A DNA stretch of 51,103 nucleotides, taken from NCBI RefSeq assembly GCF_002104995.1, contig NW_024468307.1, positions 1 through 51,103 on the forward strand, written 5' to 3'. The position numbers and the translations under genes are program-made. The notes below the pieces were generated by a model. That model was given only the letters and a program-made list of their open reading frames with translations, was not told where the DNA came from and searched no databases. This DNA is from Linderina pennispora. Taxonomy: Eukaryota; Kickxellomycota; Kickxellomycetes; Kickxellales; Kickxellaceae. Numbering within the stretch: the stretch's first letter is position 1; each line of letters begins with the position of its first letter. Shown here piece after piece: positions 10,998 to 20,565 of this stretch.

Positions 10998-11345
10998 ATG
11001 ATCCGGTCCGCAGCCCATCGAACCACACAAAGGGCGCTAAGGCACAATGCCCGGCTGCTGATCCACACGTCGACATACCGCCAATTGCCCGACGACAGGC
11101 GGCACGAGGAGTTCAGCAAGGGGTTTGTCAAGACACTCAAATCGCTGGCTGAAGCACCGCAGGACCCTGTGGAGATATCTGAGGCAACAAGGAATGCTGA
11201 TGCGACCCTGTCCAAGGCAATCTCGGGACTGTTCAGCAGGAGTAAGGTTGAGGTGACGCCTGAGTTGCTTGAGCGCCGGAAGCAGCTCCGGGAAAAGTAC
11301 CCGGAGCTGTTCCAGGACATCTCGGATGAGGAGCTGGACAAGTAG
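10998..11345 (+). CDS. unknown protein with probable mitochondrial presequence
   Basis: A 115-aa frame starting MIRSAAHRTTQRALRHNAR. The first 30 residues are rich in Arg, Ser and Ala, without acidic residues, as in matrix-targeting presequences. The mature part is acidic-helical (GFVKTLKSLAEAPQDPVEIS) and ends with a charged module (LEERK-like, YPELFQDISDEELDK). I do not recognise the family. The frame stays open upstream to 10665, but that part is hydrophobic and overlaps the end of the BET1-type gene, so the ATG at 10998 is preferred. It converges on DIS3 with 38 bases between stop codons. Confidence 0.6.
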   Translation: MIRSAAHRTTQRALRHNARLLIHTSTYRQLPDDRRHEEFSKGFVKTLKSLAEAPQDPVEISEATRNADATLSKAISGLFSRSKVEVTPELLERRKQLREKYPELFQDISDEELDK

Positions 11346-11383
11346 AGTAAACTTCGTATATTTAGGAAAAATGGGATTGCACT

Positions 11384-14300
11384 TCAAATAGTTGTCACCT
11401 GCTCCGGGTGCTTGGTCACCAGTTCGACGACCTGGTCCTCATCGGCCTTGCTCAGAGTCTTGCCTGTGGCGGCCTTCAGGGCATCAAGCTCCTCTGGAGT
11501 CATTGAGACTCCGGGGATCTGGGGCTCGGTCAAGCGCAGGCCGAGCTTGCGGCGCATAGAGCTGACATTGGCGCTGACAGGCTTATCGTCGACCTGCAGA
11601 ACCACACGCACACGCTGGAACAGACCCACAGACGACGACTTGTCAGCAGACACCAGCGTGTGCGACTCCTGGTCGTACTGCAGGACCGCCGGCACGTCCT
11701 TCTTGTCCTTGTCGCTCGTATACACGACGCCCTCGATTCCGTAGCTGGGAATCAGCACGCCAAAGCCGTTCTGCAGAATTTGCGTCACATAGCCAGGCTC
11801 CTCGACAGTCTTGCCCTTGAAGAACAAGTTAGTGTACAGCTCGACAGACGAGCGGCTGGCCTGCTGCGCCATGCGGTGGCGGTGGTTCAGCACATCGCTC
11901 TGCTCGGACATCTTGACCTTGTCGGTGAGCTCAGGGCCAAACACCACCTGGCGGTCGATTGCAGCATGCAGAAGCCGGTGCACCATGACGTCGGCGTACC
12001 GACGGATCGGTGACGTGAAATGCGTGTAGATGCCGGTGGCAAGACCGTAATGGCGGAACTCCTCGGGTGTGCAGGTGCCTGAGCAGAAGTACTGGGCCTG
12101 CATCATGCAGCGGGTGGTCAAGATGCGCAGGAGGTTGTTGAAGTACGGGTCGCTGGGCAGCACAGCGCGGTCCAGCGACTGCGCCAGCGCCAGGCTGCTG
12201 CCAGTCTCGAGCTCAATGCCAAGCGGCTTCAGTGCATGCTGCAGGTTGTCAAAGTTCTGCGGCGGCGGCTGCGGATGGCGACGCAGCAGGGCCGAGTCGG
12301 GGAAGCTCTCATAGATCTTCTGGGCAACACTGATGTTCGCCAGCAGCATGAACTCTTCGACCAGCGCATTGGTCTCCTTCAGCGCCTTCATCTCGACATC
12401 GACAGGATCTTGCGAGTCGTTCTCAAGCCGGAACCGCACCTCGGGCGACGATAGCGTCAGGGCTCCGGCGTCAGTACGGCGCTTGCGCAGCTTCTTGGCC
12501 AGCATGTTAAAATTGCGGATGTTCTTGGTGATGTCGTCCTGCATCGACGGATCGTCCATGCGGTTCTGGGCCTCCTCATACGTCAGCGATGCCTTGGAGT
12601 GAATCACACTCTTATGGAATGTGACGTTGACGATGTTGGCGTCAGGGTCGAGCTCCCAAATGCACGAGAACGCAAGGCGGTCGACGTTGGACATCAACGA
12701 GCACAGGTTGGTGCCCAGCAGCTCCGGAAGCATGTCAATGCGGCGGTCGACAAGGTAGACAGTGGTCGACCGGTGAGCGGCCTCCTTGTCCATGGCCGTG
12801 TTGGGCTTAACAAAGTTGGTGACGTCAGCAATGTGGACACCGACCTGGAAGTTTCCATTTGGCAGCGGCACGGCATGCAGGGCATCGTCGATATCCGTAC
12901 AGCCGGGGGGATCAATGCTGCAGACGTTGAGGTGGCGCAGGTCGGTGCGTCGGCCGGCGGTGACTAGATCACGGTCCGGATCAAACACCCAATTGGCACC
13001 CTCAGATGGCAGATCAGCACGCACGCTCTTTGTGAATGGCTGGTATGGAACGTCGTGCTCGAGGAGCAGAACCTCGGTCTCGGTAGCCTTGTCGCCGGCA
13101 TCGCCCAGCGCGCGCACAAAGTGGCCCTGTGGGTACCGTGACTCCTTGGGCCACGCGTCAATGGCCACCAGAATGCGCTGCCCTGCGAGCACGTCGACCT
13201 GCCGTGTGCGGATGCGAATTTTGGGAATCCGCCGGTCCATGGCCAGCACGCTGACCGATGTGGGTGCGTTGGATGCACGTGGGCCCTTAGGAGCAAAGTT
13301 CGGGTCGAGGAACGCGCAGTACGATCGCCAGTTGCGGCGGACGATGCCGACCACGCGTCCCGTGATTTCGCCATCCTCGGCTTCTAGGGTCTCGTCGGTG
13401 ATCTCGGCCGGCTTCACACACAGCTCATCCTCGCTGTCGGCCGCAGTGTCGCCAGCAGCCGCCGGGGTGGACTTTTCGGCTGCCACACGCGCACGCTTGC
13501 GAGCACGTCCCTCGACTGACTTGTCTGAGTCGCCCGGAACCACCGCAGGGTCCCTGGATGCCTTTTCGTCGCTCTTTTTCTTCTCATCGACATCCGGCAC
13601 CGAATCCTCGTCCTCATCAACCAACGCAGCACTGGGTGCTTTGCGCCACTGCGACTTGGGCAGGATCTGTACCGCAACCTTGTCGCCCTGGATCGCGCGA
13701 TTCATGTCCATGCGGCCCAGAATCAGCACGCTGCGCTCCTTGCCGTCGGGGAACGTCGTGTAGATCGAGCCCTCCAGGTAGTTGTAAGCTGCAATTTGCA
13801 GCGTGCCCTGCACCAGCATGCCTGCCTTGATGCCTGCCTGTACCTGTACCGGACTCAGGTACTCTGGGTACCCGCCCCACCTGGAATCCCCAGACTCGCG
13901 GTCGGTGATGCTCACACTGCCCATCATGTCCAGCAGCTCCGGGTGCTCTGTGAAGATCGCCAAGTACTCGTCCATCCGGCACGACTCAACTCCATCTTCC
14001 TTTGCCTTCTTCAGATTCCCCTCGTCATTCGTGACCATCAGCACCGCAATGCCCGTGTTCGACAGATGATTCGCATACCATTTGACTGCGACCCGGATTG
14101 CCCTATCATTGCGGTCATTAGGTGTCTCACCTGCGCCGCGGTCAATGAAGGTCTCGCGGTGGTGCTCGTTCGAAAACACAAACCACCGCCGCTCGTGCTC
14201 ACGCACAATAGCCCGCACGCGGTTGTACACTGCCATACTCAGCCCGCGCAGCTCGTCCAGTACTGTGCTCAGTACCACGACATTGTTGATGATCGGCCGC

Positions 14301-14584
14301 TCAAAGATATCGATCTGGTTGATGAACGCATTGGTGTCGGGGATCAGGTAGTGTCTGCCCCACTTCTCCGAGCCGCGCGGTGTACAGCTCAGGGGGGCTG
14401 CTGTCTGCACTCCATCGACGCTGTGCCTGCCGTGCTCGGCCGCGTCCTGCCGGGCCTTCACGCACACCGGGTGTCCGCACTGCTCATAACCGCAGCTGAT
14501 GTCGTCGCGCAAGTAGTGCTCCTTGACTGTGCGCACAATGTTGCCCTTGCGTGTGCGCTTTACAAACGACTTTGAACGTAGCAT
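11384..14584 (-). CDS. dis3: DIS3/RRP44 exosome exo- and endoribonuclease
   Basis: A 1066-aa catalytic subunit of the RNA exosome. Visible in order: a CR3-type cysteine motif (CGYEQCGHPVC, residues about 31-41); a PIN endonuclease domain (about 70-220) with all four acidic residues (IPDTNAF, VLDELRG, NDRNDRAI, VTNDEGN); cold-shock domains; the RNB 3'-5' exonuclease domain with the intact aspartate cluster DPPGCTDIDDALH; and a C-terminal S1 domain (GYVTQILQNGFGVLIPSYG). An acidic/Lys-rich insert (DEDEDSVPDVDEKKK) lies between the two cold-shock domains. I start at the ATG at 14584 (MLRSKSFVKRTRKG) because it matches the family N-terminus; an upstream in-frame ATG at 14623 adds 13 hydrophobic residues. 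No introns are needed. Both nuclease sites look functional. Confidence 0.97.
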   Translation of the reverse strand: MLRSKSFVKRTRKGNIVRTVKEHYLRDDISCGYEQCGHPVCVKARQDAAEHGRHSVDGVQTAAPLSCTPRGSEKWGRHYLIPDTNAFINQIDIFERPIINNVVVLSTVLDELRGLSMAVYNRVRAIVREHERRWFVFSNEHHRETFIDRGAGETPNDRNDRAIRVAVKWYANHLSNTGIAVLMVTNDEGNLKKAKEDGVESCRMDEYLAIFTEHPELLDMMGSVSITDRESGDSRWGGYPEYLSPVQVQAGIKAGMLVQGTLQIAAYNYLEGSIYTTFPDGKERSVLILGRMDMNRAIQGDKVAVQILPKSQWRKAPSAALVDEDEDSVPDVDEKKKSDEKASRDPAVVPGDSDKSVEGRARKRARVAAEKSTPAAAGDTAADSEDELCVKPAEITDETLEAEDGEITGRVVGIVRRNWRSYCAFLDPNFAPKGPRASNAPTSVSVLAMDRRIPKIRIRTRQVDVLAGQRILVAIDAWPKESRYPQGHFVRALGDAGDKATETEVLLLEHDVPYQPFTKSVRADLPSEGANWVFDPDRDLVTAGRRTDLRHLNVCSIDPPGCTDIDDALHAVPLPNGNFQVGVHIADVTNFVKPNTAMDKEAAHRSTTVYLVDRRIDMLPELLGTNLCSLMSNVDRLAFSCIWELDPDANIVNVTFHKSVIHSKASLTYEEAQNRMDDPSMQDDITKNIRNFNMLAKKLRKRRTDAGALTLSSPEVRFRLENDSQDPVDVEMKALKETNALVEEFMLLANISVAQKIYESFPDSALLRRHPQPPPQNFDNLQHALKPLGIELETGSSLALAQSLDRAVLPSDPYFNNLLRILTTRCMMQAQYFCSGTCTPEEFRHYGLATGIYTHFTSPIRRYADVMVHRLLHAAIDRQVVFGPELTDKVKMSEQSDVLNHRHRMAQQASRSSVELYTNLFFKGKTVEEPGYVTQILQNGFGVLIPSYGIEGVVYTSDKDKKDVPAVLQYDQESHTLVSADKSSSVGLFQRVRVVLQVDDKPVSANVSSMRRKLGLRLTEPQIPGVSMTPEELDALKAATGKTLSKADEDQVVELVTKHPEQVTTI

Positions 14585-16529
14585 TGCGAATAAAATATGT
14601 TCAGTGAAGTCAAAGTGGAGCAAAAGCTGTTGCGTTGAAAAGCGAAAATGTAGTGCAAAAAAATCAGAGGGGCTTAATCAAGAAATGATTATACTCGGAT
14701 TAGTAGATTAGAATATATGAATACCTCGGAATAGGCCAGGAACGGCAGGTATTAGAAAGTTGACAAGCGCAACCTCTAAGATAGCCTCACTATCCCAGAA
14801 TTGGTTCTAGAATGCAATGGTGTATTTTCACAACTCCCTAGTAAGTGAATAGTTATGATAGCACAGGAAATGGTGCAACATTGCAAAAAAAAAAACCTTT
14901 GAAGATATTCAGAAATCCAATCGCTGTACCATGTATATGCGCAGATACGGTCCACTATATCATTATTGTAGCTGAAAATAGACCAAGCTGTTCTTTGCTA
15001 CCAGACAGGATGTGGCTTCGCATTTTGTATGGCCATGACTCGGAGAAGCATACCTTGGATTAGACCAGGATAATGACTTCCCACACAACCACTTTTAAAC
15101 ATCCCAAGATAGGATAACTATTGCTTAGTCAATAAATACAGGAAAGGACACCATCGTGTTTCAGTGAAGTACACACCACAAGGCGTTCGACCTCAATATG
15201 AAAAGCCCCTATATGTGGCACAATGAAACTGGCTTCATATGCATACCACTCTGTTTGTCTTTCAAGCTCTTAGCTCTAACACCCTTACGTATCAGCAGCA
15301 AGGCCTATTTTGTACCCTTGACCTATCTCAGATGTTGTATCAAGCTACAAATGCATAGGTAGTGCAGGTGAATCTTCGGCAAATGAGATGTTGCCAATCT
15401 TTAAAGGTTGCTAAAACAGATAATGACGAGCATATACACCCCGCATATCTGCGAATAGCAAGTAGTATGCAGAATGCTCGCTATCTCTTCCTTGTCAATT
15501 ATACTCAAGGAGACAATGGCCATTGCTCCTGCTGTATCAACGTGGGATATATTAGAAGTAAGGTTGTATTAGATTCAGCAGAAAGGCAGAATCCACAAGG
15601 GGTGGCCCGGAAAACATGTTCGTTTTGAGACTCCTGTAAGCAAGTTGATGCATTCCTTGCCACATCTACAAGTTCTGGCACCTCCGTCACATGCGCGCTT
15701 ATTATTGTCAAAGTTGGGATGAGCTTGGAAAGAGAAAATCGGGGCAGCCAAGACAGGGCTTTTCCATGTGGTTTGGGATATATGACCCCAGACCAGCGAC
15801 CACTCACCCCTTCACTATCTTGTACTCCCCCAACCGCATTACTTGCTTCGTCTAAAGCACTCACCAATATACTATCTCCAGATATATTCTATTCTTTTTC
15901 ACCTCAGTTTCAATAGGATCCGATTATTGCAAGGAGCAGTATGGGGCTGTTCTTCGTGACCACCCTACATGAATCTGCACAAAGAACTCCAGCGATGCCT
16001 CTACGTTGGCTAAGTTCAACAAGATCGAAGAACAGGTGAAGTCGTTTTCAAGGTTTTCCCATCTCTTCTCGCACTGTATATTGCTACCCGAAAAGGTCGT
16101 ACTGGTGGCAAGCGGGTCGCAGCACAGCCACTCGGCAGGTCCATAAATAAGGCCAAGTAGCCCACTCGTCTCTGGTCCCTGGCTCACGCCCCGGGACGTT
16201 TTCCTCCGAATATATTCTCATTTACCACTATATTTCCGCATATTATATATGGTTGTAGCCCATGTTACGCCACCCAGCTCATTCCTGGCGATTCGTATGA
16301 CAAAGTTGCAAACCTTCGGGATACAACATCCATGTACTTGTCCCATTCGGACTGTTCTAACACAGTAATGAAGTGGTGAACTTGTCTGGCTTGAATGCGC
16401 TGTGTCTTGCCTTTAACCTTGTCGATATGGACAAGGTATCCTTTCCCAGTGGCAATATCTCTGTTCATTTCGGATCTCTTACATTGATACTCACATATAG
16501 GTCTACAAAAGGCTAATTATCTCTATCCG
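14585..16529. other. 1.9-kb gene-poor region
   Basis: Short frames only on both strands, none with recognisable homology. The stretch nearest 14585 is AT-rich and should include the DIS3 promoter. Minus-strand frames at 15505-15867, 15924-16187 and 16265-16468 are open but unsupported. Confidence 0.55.
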
Positions 16530-17185
16530 GTGTTTGAAAGCAACCCGACTATTCTCATTAGATTTGCTGGAACTCTTCATCACATGGCTACTGGTGGCAT
16601 GAGTATCATCAGAGATGCAAAAGACTTGCTTATGTGTTATCCAGATGGCAATCCGCTAGCTCCCCAGTGCTCTGTAGCCCAGGCTGCCCACATATTAGAG
16701 AAACCATCAGCTGTTGAGAGGGCATTTATCTACAATTTCAACTGGCCGCTGCCCAAGCGCATCACCTGGAAGCAACAAAAATAGCTTGTGTGGAATTCCA
16801 GTATTGTTAATAAGCTAAGTCTGGCTAACCTCATCATGCAACTGCCTTTGCTAAAATACCTAGATATCCGCCTCTTCTCAATGAATTCCAACGGTACTGG
16901 TCAAACTCTGCCTCCTAGTAAGGCTCAAGCCAAACACAATATTTATAGCCAGTTAAACCTAGCGAACGTGTAGTCGATTAGTGCTTGCTCCAGGAGCTTG
17001 CATTATTTCCCCAAATAAAATTCTTTACTGAGAATGCCTGCGAATTGGTCCAGTTTTTCCCTGCTCTCAAATGTCTCAGTATCAACCCTGAATATATCAA
17101 GAGGGTCAGCACAGCAATTAGCAGCAATCATCAGCTCTGGCACTATATTGGTGTCCGAGCTTTAGATATTTCCAGGCTGTGTTGA
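16530..17185 (+). pseudogene. broken leucine-rich, F-box/LRR-like relic
   Basis: Three successive plus-strand pieces read as one eroded protein: 16530-16784, then past a TAG in the same frame to 16973, then a frame change to 16985-17185. They contain leucine-rich phrases (LANLIMQLPLLKYLDIRLF; QFFPALKCLSINPEY) resembling the long LRR-like, F-box-associated proteins common in some early fungi and the broken gene at 43449-45105. The family call is tentative; that the sequence is broken is clear. It lies 177 bases outside the left LTR of the retrotransposon. Confidence 0.4.
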
Positions 17186-17362
17186 CATTGGAGTGCCGAT
17201 CCACTCCCACGTCACCATGCCAACAACCAAACCACATAAAATCAGACCTCAGACAGACCGGACCCTCCCCTTTTCCTTCAGTCAATCTTGTTTCACTTTT
17301 ATTTGAGCTCACATACACGCTCGTAAACACCCGTCCCATTCCCAAGGTTAACAGGCTGGATT

Positions 17363-17499
17363 TGACATGTTTGTATTCTGAGTAAAAGAATAAACCTGTG
17401 GAAACAATCTGTATCTCTGTCACATACGGCCTTTTATCTGTGCGTCCTGGGGGTGTGCTTTGTTCCCTCGTGGCTAGTCTCACATGCCCATACACTACA
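17363..17499 (-). repeat. 3' LTR of the gypsy element
   Basis: 137 bp, direct copy of 30425-30561 apart from five transitions. On the element strand it starts TGTAGTGTATG and ends in GTCA. It abuts the polypurine tract on its internal side and the GATT duplication on the outside. Confidence 0.93.
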
Positions 17500-17502
17500 T
17501 CA

Positions 17503-17512
17503 TCCCCCTCTT
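17503..17512 (-). other. polypurine tract (AAGAGGGGGA)
   Basis: The element-strand sequence AAGAGGGGGA lies 3 bases from the 3' LTR, where plus-strand DNA priming starts in LTR elements. It doubles as the last codons of pol: the frame reads into it and ends at TGA 17502-17500, directly against the LTR. Confidence 0.85.
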
Positions 17513-17631
17513 ATCTGCAGATATGTCTCTTCATCAATGTCCTCGTTCAGTTCTGCCTTTTTTTGTATCCCTATCGACGCTTTCGACCACATCGCTTTCG
17601 GTATCAGCTCGCCAATTGTTGCACGTTGTTG

Positions 17632-18346
17632 TCATTCGTTATGGATCATTTCTGTCAGTTCTTCGCCGTTGGGGAAGGATAGTTTGTATGTGTAGAAGGG
17701 GCCACAGCGTTTGACCTGGAATGGCCCGTAAAATCTGGCGTTGAACTTTTGTCTCTTCATGTTCTTGACCATGACCCAGTCGCCGATCTCAAATCGTTGG
17801 TAGTCTCCTCTTTGTCGATATTGCTCTTCTACCTTGTAGGCCGCGGCAACTTGGACTTCCGTAGCCTGGGCTCTAGCTCCTTTGAGGAAGTCAAATCTGC
17901 GAAGCTGTTGGGTATATCGATCTGTATTGTCCGTCTTACTGTTCGGGACTGCTGGCGGGGTGACATCAGTTGGTAGTCTTGGGTTGGTACCATATACCAA
18001 TTGGAATGGCGAGAATTTGGTGACACTGTGTGTGCATATGCATGTGGCCCAGATAACTGTCTCGAGGTACTCGTCCCAGCGATGTTTGTTCTTGAAGGCA
18101 TATTTGTTCAAAGCTGTACCGACTATTCCATTGGCACGTTCCGTTTTGCCATTTGACTGTGGGTGATATGCCGATGTGAAACATTGCTGGATGTTCTGTC
18201 TCTTGCGGTATTCGCGGACTAGGTCGGCTCGGAACTGTGGGCCACGATCTGAGATAATTTCCTTGGGCATGCCATATGTGAGTACGATCTCCTTGTGGAT
18301 GAAGTCGGCAACCACTTTGACTGTTGCCTCTGGGACGGCCTTGGCT
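17632..18346 (-). pseudogene. gypsy integrase, C-terminal part
   Basis: This continues the integrase core after the nested insertion. The second and third catalytic acids are present (ISDRGPQF and QSNGKTERANG), followed by the C-terminal DNA-binding region (GDWVMVKN, KFNARFYGPFQVKRCGP). The frame stops at TGA 17634-17632, but the same frame continues as sensible protein to 17500, so the original stop was probably at the PPT and this TGA is a mutation (possibly CGA to TGA). It is separated from its N-terminal half by the 8.4-kb DNA element. Confidence 0.9.
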
Positions 18347-18349
18347 ACT

Positions 18350-18746
18350 GGAGGCCATTCACAAATATAAATAGTTAAAGAAACTAAATAACTATTATCA
18401 GAATAACCAATTAACAAATAAGAAATCAATTACTAGCAGTAGATAAATATTTTAAAATACAGAATGTTTAGTAGTGGCCAAAAAGATTCTAGCAACTAGA
18501 TTAACAAATAAACAAAGATGCCAAATATGGTGCTTCTACGAAACCCCCTTCGGCATCCTGAAAAATTTCAGTTGATACACAATTAATATGCTTCTACTGA
18601 GATAGAGGCTGTGTCCCAAGAAATCAACTGAAATTTTTCAGGATGCCGAAGGGGGTTTCGTAGAAGCACCATATTTGGCATCAGAACAAGAAAACAATAA
18701 AAATATTAATAATTATGAAATAGCTAACCAATTCTGACTGATCTCC
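18350..18746. repeat. direct terminal repeat A, left copy
   Basis: 397 bp, starting GGAGGCC and ending GATCTCC. It holds a perfect 60-bp inverted repeat with arms at 18517-18576 and 18623-18682 and a 46-base loop. The ends of the repeat are themselves short inverted repeats (GGAG/CTCC), so each repeat resembles a small transposon. It is followed by TTATAGA, much as repeat B is followed by TTATTGA. Confidence 0.95.
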
Positions 18747-18773
18747 TTATAGAACTAGACTTAATCAAAAGGT

Positions 18774-19100
18774 TCCATTTTAAAACATCATGTTCAAGTC
18801 ATCAAGTCATTATCATCCTATTTATAACTATTTTTCTAATACCAAGTAATCATATATATTATCAATTTTAAAAAGAATCAAACTATGCCATTTTAAAAAA
18901 TCGTAATAAATTCATCAAGTTGTTAGAACCCCATCTGTAATAAGTAGATATGCACCAAGCAATCATATATACAATCATTTTTAGAAAGATTCAAACTGTG
19001 CCATTTTAAAACATCATATTCAAGTCATCAAGTCATTAGTACTCCATCTGTAATTAATCAATATGCACCAAGCAATCATATGTATCATCAATTTTAGATT
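18774..19100. repeat. degenerate tandem repeat, about 113-bp period, three copies
   Basis: The phrase CCATTTTAAAA recurs near 18774, 18888 and 19001. The units also share CATCAAGTCATTA-like and CACCAAGCAATCATAT-like phrases. The last unit overlaps the 3' end of the transposase gene, so the array appears to have grown by duplication of that gene's tail. It is absent from element 2. Confidence 0.75.
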
Positions 19101-20283
19101 GAAGGAATCGATTTTGAATTTCAACAATAGATGCTTCTAACTCTGCTTTTTGGGGCAAAGTATGTATTGGTTCCACTTGTGTTGACTTATCATGTGTATC
19201 AGGGTAATCAAAGTTACTCATAACCCAGAGTGAGTGATGATGATCAATATGTACATCACTGTTTGCTAGTAACTTCTTCATATTATAGAGTAAGCAGCAT
19301 AACTTCATTTGCACATTGTAAACATTCCTATTCTTTACTCTAACAATCTCCCTGTTTGACAGCCTTTTGAATGTATTGCCTAGTTCTCCAAATGTATTTT
19401 CTACCATTGAACGGAATGATCCAAGATGGGAATTATATTCAGCTTCTGTTTCTGATAAACTTGTTCCTCTCTGCTTTCTTACTGGTAAACAAAAGTTGTG
19501 CAGTCCAAAAGTATCCTGCTCTTCTTCCTCAGTCATCTCTTCCAAAATACTTTGTGGATAGCCACCATCAAGCACAATGCAATCAATAGGTGATATGTTC
19601 TTCAGTAGCCCCATGTTCTTAATCATTCTTGAGTCTGGGTGATCTCTACAGTCTTCAGTTGGTGAAACAAGTAGAACCATTCCATTCACATCAATGCATA
19701 CTTGTGTGTGATATCCTGATTTTTTCAATTTGAATGAATAGAGATCTGGTTTGTATGCTCCATTGTGTAGTGCTCTTGAGTCATGGCCATCTAACATTAG
19801 TGTTACATGTTTAAACCCTTGTGGATTCTGTATCTTTGCTGCAAAGACTCGTAGTTCTGGAGTTGAAAACATTGTTTGCAGATAGTATGTTAGTTTCTTG
19901 TTCAAATCTTTCATTTCAGAAATATAGAACATATTGTGAATAGCTTGATAGCTGCTTCTTGGAATGAATCTTTCCATTTCATTGATTGACAATCCTTCAA
20001 CAAGTTGGTACAAGATGAGCAATCCTTTCTCTACACTTCTGTAAGGACATGGATAATGAGTGCAACCAAACAAAACATTCAGAAAGAAGAAAACAGGAAT
20101 CATCCCTAGATGTTTAAGAAGTGTATCTTTTATATGCTTAATTTCTCTTACTTCATGAACTTCACTTCTGTGATATTTTGTGGGCTTTAAAATTACCCAG
20201 TCATCATTCAGAAACTTCCATTTGTTTGTGTACAGCTTATGAAACTCCCTTTCTCTGAGTTCTTGTAATTGATGATTCATCAT
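19054..20283 (-). CDS. PIF/Harbinger-like DDE transposase of element 1
   Basis: 409 aa, intact. A DDE-superfamily nuclease related to HARBI1/IS5-type transposases: first Asp at residue 165 (LMLDGHDSRALH), second at 239 (CIVLDGGYPQSI) and the Glu at 295 (SMVENTFGELGNTFKRL), the last matching the family's E..FG.LK.RF pattern. It should cut at the element ends and join them to 3-bp staggered targets. The N-terminal 150 residues presumably bind DNA, but I see no named domain there. The start codon at 20283 is directly followed by another Met. The gene is divergent from the 79-aa gene with 40 bases between start codons. It is homologous over its full length to the element 2 transposase. Confidence 0.9.
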   Translation of the reverse strand: MMNHQLQELREREFHKLYTNKWKFLNDDWVILKPTKYHRSEVHEVREIKHIKDTLLKHLGMIPVFFFLNVLFGCTHYPCPYRSVEKGLLILYQLVEGLSINEMERFIPRSSYQAIHNMFYISEMKDLNKKLTYYLQTMFSTPELRVFAAKIQNPQGFKHVTLMLDGHDSRALHNGAYKPDLYSFKLKKSGYHTQVCIDVNGMVLLVSPTEDCRDHPDSRMIKNMGLLKNISPIDCIVLDGGYPQSILEEMTEEEEQDTFGLHNFCLPVRKQRGTSLSETEAEYNSHLGSFRSMVENTFGELGNTFKRLSNREIVRVKNRNVYNVQMKLCCLLYNMKKLLANSDVHIDHHHSLWVMSNFDYPDTHDKSTQVEPIHTLPQKAELEASIVEIQNRFLQSKIDDTYDCLVHID

Positions 20284-20323
20284 TGTGAGGCACTCATAAA
20301 TTTAAAAGTTGTCATTTATTACA

Positions 20324-20563
20324 ATGGGCCCATTCTACACTTTCTTCACTACAAAACTTGCTGACCTTGATGAGCAAGAGAGAGAAAAGCTTGCACAACT
20401 ACTAACTAAGAATTTCAGTATGAGCAGGAAATTGTCAGTATATATCAGAGCATGGATTGAGAGTGTTTCAGAAGATAAGGGTGTTACTATTAAGCATGTG
20501 TTTGATGTATGCAACTACAGTTGTGCAGATATGGAAGTAATGGTTGCTAACTGCCCATTTTAA
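20324..20563 (+). CDS. small conserved accessory protein of element 1 (79 aa)
   Basis: 79 aa, starting MGPFYTFFTTKLADLDEQER. The element 2 protein has the same length, the same start (MGxFxxFF) and conserved phrases (EER, VRxWI/IRAWI, VxHVxDVC, DMExMVA). Conservation between two diverged elements implies a function. It is acidic and helical with no recognised domain; a role as transposase partner, in the place of the Myb-like protein of other Harbingers, is only a guess. An upstream in-frame ATG at 20309 adds 5 residues not shared with element 2. Its stop codon lies 2 bases from the stop of the large gene on the other strand. Confidence 0.8.
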   Translation: MGPFYTFFTTKLADLDEQEREKLAQLLTKNFSMSRKLSVYIRAWIESVSEDKGVTIKHVFDVCNYSCADMEVMVANCPF

Positions 20564-20565
20564 AA

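Noticed and set aside
12786-13763. 325-codon plus-strand frame inside DIS3
   Set aside because: Antisense to conserved exonuclease sequence; composition is Arg/Ser-rich shadow.
17966-18358. 130-codon frame starting in repeat A and reading the integrase region
   Set aside because: It uses the repeat's ATG but translates integrase in the wrong frame, so it is an accidental fusion.
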